Source: Prevotella sp. DNF00663
Lineage (GTDB): Bacteria; Bacteroidota; Bacteroidia; Bacteroidales; Bacteroidaceae
Assembly (NCBI RefSeq): GCF_001553265.1
Contig: NZ_KQ960646.1
Coordinates: 1 to 41,725 of the forward strand
Length of the DNA stretch: 41,725 nucleotides
Direction: 5' to 3'
In this document: piece by piece, positions 34,985 through 41,725 of the stretch
Layout of the letters: each line of letters starts with the position of its first letter
Position numbering within the stretch: position 1 is the stretch's first letter
Translations under genes and position numbers: made by a program
The notes under the pieces: generated by a model
Told to the model about the DNA's origin: nothing
The model's database searches: none
The model's input: the letters and a program-made list of their open reading frames with translations, nothing else

Positions 34985-35011
34985 TTTCCCTCCCCCTCCA
35001 CAGGGAGGGAA
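34985..35011. repeat. Purine/pyrimidine-rich stem-loop before the transporter pair
   Basis: TTCCCTCC at the left pairs with GGAGGGAA at the right in a run of C-rich then G-rich bases, followed by GGGGTGGGGCT. A similar C-rich/GGGTGGGGCT arrangement is near 41586-41683, so this is probably an interspersed sequence. It may also help end purL transcripts. Confidence 0.5.
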
Positions 35012-35030
35012 GGGGTGGGGCTTTCATCTG

Positions 35031-35567
35031 ATGTATACAACACTATTCAAGACATTTTTCAAGATTGGACTCGTCACCTTTGGCGGTGGCTATGCCATGA
35101 TTCCGATGATTGAAGCCGACGTCGTCGACAGACACAAATGGGTGAACAAGGAAGAGTTTCTCGACTTGATAGCCATTGCACAGAGTTGTCCCGGCGTCTT
35201 CGCTATCAACATCAGCATCTTCATCGGCTACAAATTGCGCAAGACCAGAGGAGCTATCTGTACCGCATTCGGGACAGCTCTCCCCTCTTTCTTGATTATC
35301 TTGCTCATCGCGATGTTCTTCCATCAATTCCAAGATAATCCTGTCATCGCCGCCATGTTTGCCGGAATCCGTCCTGCAGTCGTTGCCTTGATAGCGGTAC
35401 CCACTTTCAATTTGGCCAAGAGTGCGCATATTACGCTCACCAATTGTTGGATTCCAATTCTCGGCGCATTGGCCATTTGGCTGCTCAACGTGAACCCTAT
35501 CTACATTATTATAGCCGCCGGACTGGGCGGATATATCTATGGTAAATTCCTTAAAACCACTGAATAA
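35031..35567 (+). CDS. Chromate-transporter-family protein, half 1
   Basis: A 178-residue inner-membrane protein of the chromate transporter (CHR) family in its short, one-domain form. The signature TFGGGYAMIPMIEADVV lies at about 16-32 and AQSCPGVFAINISIFIGYKL at about 58-77. About five membrane stretches follow from residue 80. Its stop (35565-35567) directly abuts the ATG of the second half, so the pair is translationally coupled and should form a heterodimer. Anion or chromate export is known for the family, but the natural substrate in Bacteroidales is not established. Confidence 0.9.
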   Translation: MYTTLFKTFFKIGLVTFGGGYAMIPMIEADVVDRHKWVNKEEFLDLIAIAQSCPGVFAINISIFIGYKLRKTRGAICTAFGTALPSFLIILLIAMFFHQFQDNPVIAAMFAGIRPAVVALIAVPTFNLAKSAHITLTNCWIPILGALAIWLLNVNPIYIIIAAGLGGYIYGKFLKTTE

Positions 35568-36140
35568 ATGATTTTCCTATTCCTTTTCATCACGTTTTTC
35601 GAGATAGGTCTCTTCGGATTCGGTGGCGGTTATGCCATGATTTCACTCATCCAAGGACAAGTAGTAACCAAATGGCACTGGATGACGATGGGCGAATTTA
35701 CCAACGTGATAGCCATCAGTCAGATGACACCGGGCCCGGTTGGCATAAACTCGGCTACCTATTGCGGTTACACAGCCGTACATAATGCTGGCTATGGCAT
35801 GCTTATGTCTAGCCTAGGTTCGGCTACAGCCACCTTCGCCCTCGTACTTCCTTCGTTCATCATCATGCTTCTTATCAGCAAGATGTTCATGAAGTACATG
35901 CACACACCGACCGTACAAAGCGTGTTCACGGGGCTGCGTCCGGCTGTCGTAGGACTCCTTGCCGCTGCCACTCTGCTGCTCATGACGCCGGAAAACTTCT
36001 ATACGCCGGCCAATCCTTGGAAGTTTTGGATTTGTGTGATGCTCTTCGTAGCATCGTTTATAGGAACAAAAATCATCAAAATCAATCCCATCCACATGAT
36101 TGGTTATGCCGCTTTTGCGGGATTGATGCTACTATATTAG
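35568..36140 (+). CDS. Chromate-transporter-family protein, half 2
   Basis: A 190-residue homolog of the preceding gene, with GFGGGYAMISLIQGQVV (about 17-33) and SQMTPGPVGINSATYCGYTA (about 57-76), followed by hydrophobic stretches. The halves are similar in plan but not identical, as in other paired short CHR proteins. The ATG follows the stop of half 1 with no gap. Its stop codon lies within the left arm of the terminator at 36137. Confidence 0.9.
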   Translation: MIFLFLFITFFEIGLFGFGGGYAMISLIQGQVVTKWHWMTMGEFTNVIAISQMTPGPVGINSATYCGYTAVHNAGYGMLMSSLGSATATFALVLPSFIIMLLISKMFMKYMHTPTVQSVFTGLRPAVVGLLAAATLLLMTPENFYTPANPWKFWICVMLFVASFIGTKIIKINPIHMIGYAAFAGLMLLY

Positions 36141-36172
36141 GCTTATTAGATCAATAGATCTAATAAGCCTAA
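36137..36172. terminator. Bidirectional terminator between the transporter and GH97 genes
   Basis: A perfect 16-bp stem: TTAGGCTTATTAGATC (36137-36152) with its complement at 36157-36172, and loop AATA. It separates two converging genes and uses the stop codon of the first (36138-36140) in its left arm. Confidence 0.85.
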
Positions 36173-36177
36173 TTAGT

Positions 36178-38301
<2,124 letters not shown>

Positions 38302-40995
38302 TTAATACCGTCCGCTCTTCTTGATTAACTCTTTCAAATTCTCCATGAAGTCTACATTGGCCGTGAGATCTTCTATATTCACGTGCATTCTGTAGTGCCA
38401 ATAATGATGCGGATTGGCCGGAATATTAATACGTTCGGCATTGGCTTCGGCCAGTCGCAACTTCTCGTCAATAGCCAGCCAGTCTTGTATTGACACCACG
38501 CAAAGCATCGACGGGCATACCAAGTGGCACTCTATAATCTCTCGTGCCAACCATCCGGGCAACGGATGCGGTGCACTTCCACCACGATAGAGCATTGTAT
38601 TGTAATACAGTTGCGTGCGGTCAGCATCCTCATCCCACCACTGTCGCAACGTAGGCATGTCGTGACTGGAGATGGTACATACCGAACGGTACGGATTCCG
38701 ACTTAAATAACTGAACCTAACAAAGGCCTCTTTCGGCATACTCTGTATTTCCAAACTCAATATTTTGAGTTCGTTCATCACCCAAGACACACAATCGGGC
38801 ACCATACCCAAGTCTTCGGCGCACGTCATCATACGCGTAGCTTGTATCAGCCGGGGCAACTTCTTCATCGCCTCTCGATACCAAAACTGATTGTTCCGAC
38901 GGTAGAAATAGTCGTCATAAATACGGTTGAATGCCATTTGATCAGCTTCATCCAATGCCTTATAAGTGTAGTCGTGTTGGACAGAGATACGTGGATGAAA
39001 CAAGTCGGGATTCTTTCTGTCGCGCACAAACAGCACATCGCTGATAAGCGCATAGAGGCCTTCGCGCAATTTCTCGTCGCTCTCACCCGTCCGAGTGGCA
39101 AAGATAGCCTCCACTTTTCGCTGTGTATCGTATTCAGAGCGTATCTCGTAGACTCCTTTCTGCAACTCTTTCAAATACATCTGCTTCACTTCCGCACCTC
39201 TTTCTCCAAACAGTCGAGTAACCACCTCGTCTGTTATATAAGGTCGTAAGAACCGTTCTTCGCGGAAATGAAGGCCGTATGCCTCAATTTCTTCGCGATT
39301 CAAGCCGATGGCCGGAGCAAACTGCCCAAGCAAACCATGCACCGACTCAATGGGAATCTCCCATATTCGGAAGAATCCCAACACATGATCAATGCGATAA
39401 GCATCGAAGAATTGCTGCATATTGCTGAACCGGCGTTTCCACCAAGCACATCCGTCTTTCAACATTTCCTCCCAGTTGTAAGTGGGAAATCCCCAATTCT
39501 GTCCGTTTACGGAGAAGTCGTCGGGAGGCGCACCGGCCTGTCCGCTGAGATTGAAGTAGCGTGGTTCCATCCACACATCACAACCGTAGCGACTCACCCC
39601 GATAGGTATATCGCCCTTCAAGATAACGCCTTTGCTACGTGCATAGCCATGTACGCCAACCATCTGCGTATAGAGGATATACTGTACATAATAATAGAAA
39701 GCCACACCGGCAAATGCTTGATTGGCAGGATTGCTCAATTGTTTGCGCTCATGCTCATCCCATACGCGATGGTCGAGCCACTGCGAGAAATCACCAGTGC
39801 CATAATCGTCGCGCAATTGGCAATATCGGGCATAGGGCACAAGCCACTGTTCGGCCTCGGTAAAGAACTTCTTGAAATCGGCCGATGCCAATACCTGTGT
39901 ACCCTCTTGGGCAAACAACTCTTTCAAATAAGCTGTCTTGACCTCGTTTACCTGTTCATAATCCAGCTGTGACAAACTGTTCAACTCTCTCCGTTTCTCT
40001 TCAAATGCCTTCCGAAGCTTCACACTCTTGAGCTTTGGCAACCGAGTAAAATCGGCGTATTGCGGATGGAGGGCAAACACACTGATACAGCTATAAGGAT
40101 AAGAGTCGGTCCATGTGTGCGTAATAGTGGTATCGTTAATGGGCAACACCTGCAGCACACGCTGTCCAGTGGTACTCACCCAGTCTATCATTTTCTTTAA
40201 ATCTCCGAAATCGCCCACACCAAAACTATCCTTAGAGCGTAGCGAGAACACGGGAACTAAGGTTCCAGCCAATCGTCGGTTGCTGATTTCAAAGAACGAC
40301 TGGTTGAGCAAATAAACAGCCACATCGCCTTCTTTCATATCCGCCAACTCAATGGTACGGTTATAACCGACCTCCCACAGGGGATCTTCAGCAACGCCCT
40401 CGGCCACGAACTTAAACTCCATGCGATTGCCTACAAGGCTGTCGGCATGCAAATCTATCGTCCACTCGTTGTGTGCATGTTCGTACATGGGCAAAGCTTT
40501 TGCCGTATTCCACGAGCCTAAGGCATCCGTCCGTCCTACCAAGGCCAACCGCTCATGGGCACGCAATTGCGGAGCTCGCACCATCACACGCACCGTTTTA
40601 CTGAATGCTGTAGGCTGTTGTATGACTGTTCGACGACGATTCACACACTCCGTGAAAGCCGAACTATACAGATAAGTGTCTTCCGGCATCTCCAGCCATC
40701 GGTCGTAAATAGTGTAATTTGTCCCTTTCACGGCATTCAGTTCTAGCCGGTGAATCTCGGTCGACCACTCCTGTCGTCGACTGGCTCCCTCACAATCCAC
40801 GCTATAGAAATAACTGATAACCGTGTTCTGTGCACTCTTCGCCTTCGTCATCTGGTACGTCCAATGCTGTCCATCGACCGTCGACATACGATATTGAGAT
40901 ACCTTTTTCTCACCGTCTTTACCTGTTACAACATGGTTGAGCAACAATTCTTCACCAAAAACGGTATGGTACTCGATATTGAATATTAACTTCAT
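38302..40995 (-). CDS. malQ: 4-alpha-glucanotransferase (GH77) with tandem CBM20-like domains
   Basis: An 897-residue cytoplasmic enzyme that moves maltodextrin segments between chains, of the long type related to plant DPE2. I start at ATG 40995 (MKLIFNIEYHTVFGEE), where the first starch-binding domain begins; the open frame reaches 41037, but that 14-residue extension is not conserved-looking. Two CBM20-like domains fill about 1-250 (VRAPQLRAHERLALVGRT in the second). The GH77 barrel has its nucleophile in YRIDHVLGFFRIWEIP, the acid region in CAEDLGMVP and ISSHDMPTLR. It is first in a two-gene operon with the GH97 enzyme. It has no signal peptide, so it would act on imported dextrins. Confidence 0.94.
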   Translation of the reverse strand: MKLIFNIEYHTVFGEELLLNHVVTGKDGEKKVSQYRMSTVDGQHWTYQMTKAKSAQNTVISYFYSVDCEGASRRQEWSTEIHRLELNAVKGTNYTIYDRWLEMPEDTYLYSSAFTECVNRRRTVIQQPTAFSKTVRVMVRAPQLRAHERLALVGRTDALGSWNTAKALPMYEHAHNEWTIDLHADSLVGNRMEFKFVAEGVAEDPLWEVGYNRTIELADMKEGDVAVYLLNQSFFEISNRRLAGTLVPVFSLRSKDSFGVGDFGDLKKMIDWVSTTGQRVLQVLPINDTTITHTWTDSYPYSCISVFALHPQYADFTRLPKLKSVKLRKAFEEKRRELNSLSQLDYEQVNEVKTAYLKELFAQEGTQVLASADFKKFFTEAEQWLVPYARYCQLRDDYGTGDFSQWLDHRVWDEHERKQLSNPANQAFAGVAFYYYVQYILYTQMVGVHGYARSKGVILKGDIPIGVSRYGCDVWMEPRYFNLSGQAGAPPDDFSVNGQNWGFPTYNWEEMLKDGCAWWKRRFSNMQQFFDAYRIDHVLGFFRIWEIPIESVHGLLGQFAPAIGLNREEIEAYGLHFREERFLRPYITDEVVTRLFGERGAEVKQMYLKELQKGVYEIRSEYDTQRKVEAIFATRTGESDEKLREGLYALISDVLFVRDRKNPDLFHPRISVQHDYTYKALDEADQMAFNRIYDDYFYRRNNQFWYREAMKKLPRLIQATRMMTCAEDLGMVPDCVSWVMNELKILSLEIQSMPKEAFVRFSYLSRNPYRSVCTISSHDMPTLRQWWDEDADRTQLYYNTMLYRGGSAPHPLPGWLAREIIECHLVCPSMLCVVSIQDWLAIDEKLRLAEANAERINIPANPHHYWHYRMHVNIEDLTANVDFMENLKELIKKSGRY

Positions 40996-41037
40996 ACTTC
41001 TATGGTTAGTATCTTTTCTGACTGTAAAGATAATCAT

Positions 41038-41346
41038 TTATAAATAGGTGTACACCCTGTTGGATAGAAAAATTGAATCATCGGCATGAAATAAAAGGTA
41101 CAAAAGTCCCATCTCGGCCTTCCTCGAAGAGCGAAAGAAGCTTTGCTGAGGGAGCGTTAGAGACGAATAGCACTCACCCAAATCGTCCCATCTATCCGAA
41201 AGATAACCCTTTACAATAACCATAGACCTTTGGCTAAACGGTAAAAGCCAACGCAGTTTGTACGAAGGAAAATCCTCGCCAAGAGCCGTAACCCCTCGCC
41301 CAAATAGTGAAAGACAACACTGCCTTTCAGGCAGGAAACTCATCAA
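41038..41346 (-). other. Uncertain 102-residue open frame in repeat-type DNA
   Basis: A minus-strand frame (MMSFLPERQCCLSLFGRGVT at its start) rich in Ser and Leu. I recognise no domain or start signal, and its composition and position among repeats suggest non-coding interspersed DNA more than a gene. It lies upstream of malQ on the same strand. Confidence 0.15.
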
Positions 41347-41498
41347 TTCCTACTCTTACCCTATCACTATAATAGCAAGCCACACCGTGGCTACCCTCTG
41401 TGTTAGCCGCTTGCCGGAGTGAAACAACGGCTGGCGGAGTGATAAAGATATGAGATTTGAGTGCCTTTAGGTACCCCCCGAAACGCAAAACTGCTATT

Positions 41499-41521
41499 GG
41501 GCGAATGCAATTCACCCCTAC
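41499..41521. repeat. Dispersed GGCGAATGCAATTC repeat, copy 2
   Basis: The core GGCGAATGCAATTC and a following CCCCTAC match 7014-7035, with A in place of T between them. It is preceded by an extra G. Confidence 0.55.
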
Positions 41522-41585
41522 TCACCACTCATAACTCATCACTTCTCACTCTAATCTCGTCTACTTATCCACTTAAAACCATCTC

Positions 41586-41650
41586 CCTCCCCTTTTGGGG
41601 AACCATCGGTCATCGACCGAGTAGTCGCTGTCGGCTCAGCCGGTACGACG
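41586..41650. repeat. Cluster of small hairpins
   Basis: CCCCTTTTGGGG, TCGGTC-ATC-GACCGA (41606-41620) and CGGCT-CAGCCG (41632-41642) follow one another in non-coding DNA. The rest of 41347-41725 holds no gene that I can support. Confidence 0.45.
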
Positions 41651-41681
41651 GTAAACGAGAGAGGTAATAGCTGGGGGTGGG

Positions 41682-41725
41682 GCTGTTGCAGCAGCTTCTC
41701 AGCATCGCTGCCTCGACTTTTCAGC
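41682..41725. repeat. Palindromic dispersed repeat, copy C, cut by the window edge
   Basis: The reverse complement begins GCTGAAAAGTCGAGGCAGC and matches the cores of copies A (from 14524) and B (from 25026). Only about 44 nt are present, so the element continues past the right edge. Confidence 0.65.

Noticed and set aside
35031..36140. A frameshifted single chromate transporter
   Set aside because: Both halves have their own start, the family signature and similar length, and the stop/start join is clean; short CHR proteins are known to come in pairs.

Overview
This window looks like a chromosome segment from a gut-type Bacteroidales bacterium, most likely Bacteroidaceae. The evidence is two SusC/SusD pairs, an ECF sigma/FecR switch feeding a SusC with an STN domain, many secreted glycan-degrading enzymes, an inverting GH97 enzyme, and promoters of the Bacteroidetes type (-33 TTTG, about 20 nt, -7 TAnnTTTG). 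I assigned no genus. I found no tRNA, rRNA, CRISPR array, intact transposase or phage gene.

Left part (1-14268), almost all on the minus strand, reads as a polysaccharide utilization locus (PUL). In transcription order it holds an ECF sigma factor, a FecR anti-sigma factor, a SusC with STN domain, a SusD lipoprotein and a serine-type sulfatase. Then come a damaged spot, a GH20 hexosaminidase and a sugar O-acetyltransferase. The damaged spot is a head-to-head join of two 5'-truncated genes: a BNR/sialidase-like protein on minus and a GH29 alpha-L-fucosidase on plus. Next to it, an aspartic protease-PDZ gene on plus is cut by one in-frame TAA. The enzyme set suggests a sulfated, fucosylated, amino-sugar-containing host glycan such as mucin O-glycan, which is an inference. 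The erosion suggests the PUL has been trimmed.

Middle part (14269-27009), mostly on plus: a second SusC/SusD pair without an STN domain, a polytopic DUF6057-like membrane protein, and a TolB-like beta-propeller lipoprotein carrying a CxxCH heme-type motif. These are followed by serine O-acetyltransferase, a secreted calycin-like protein (minus), a low-molecular-weight tyrosine phosphatase and an OmpA-type lipoprotein. Its intergenic DNA is rich in structured elements: two copies of a palindromic dispersed repeat (a third touches the right edge), a 278-bp dyad element with 11-bp inverted ends, and decamer-phased GGAGTTA repeats.

Right part (27010-41725): a 1279-residue multidomain GH31 glycosidase (GH31, FN3, CBM32-like, dockerin-like, cohesin-like), purL, a split chromate-transporter pair, and a minus-strand pair of GH77 4-alpha-glucanotransferase and GH97 alpha-glucosidase for starch or maltodextrin. 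The last 730 bases are non-coding repeat-type DNA. Transcription units are separated by clear stem-loops at about 5364, 19684, 24183, 26969, 31071 and 36137.

The most distinctive points are the dockerin plus cohesin-like pair on one GH31 polypeptide, the SusCD-adjacent DUF6057/CxxCH-propeller pair, the 278-bp dyad element, the three-copy palindromic repeat, and the two disrupted loci in the PUL.
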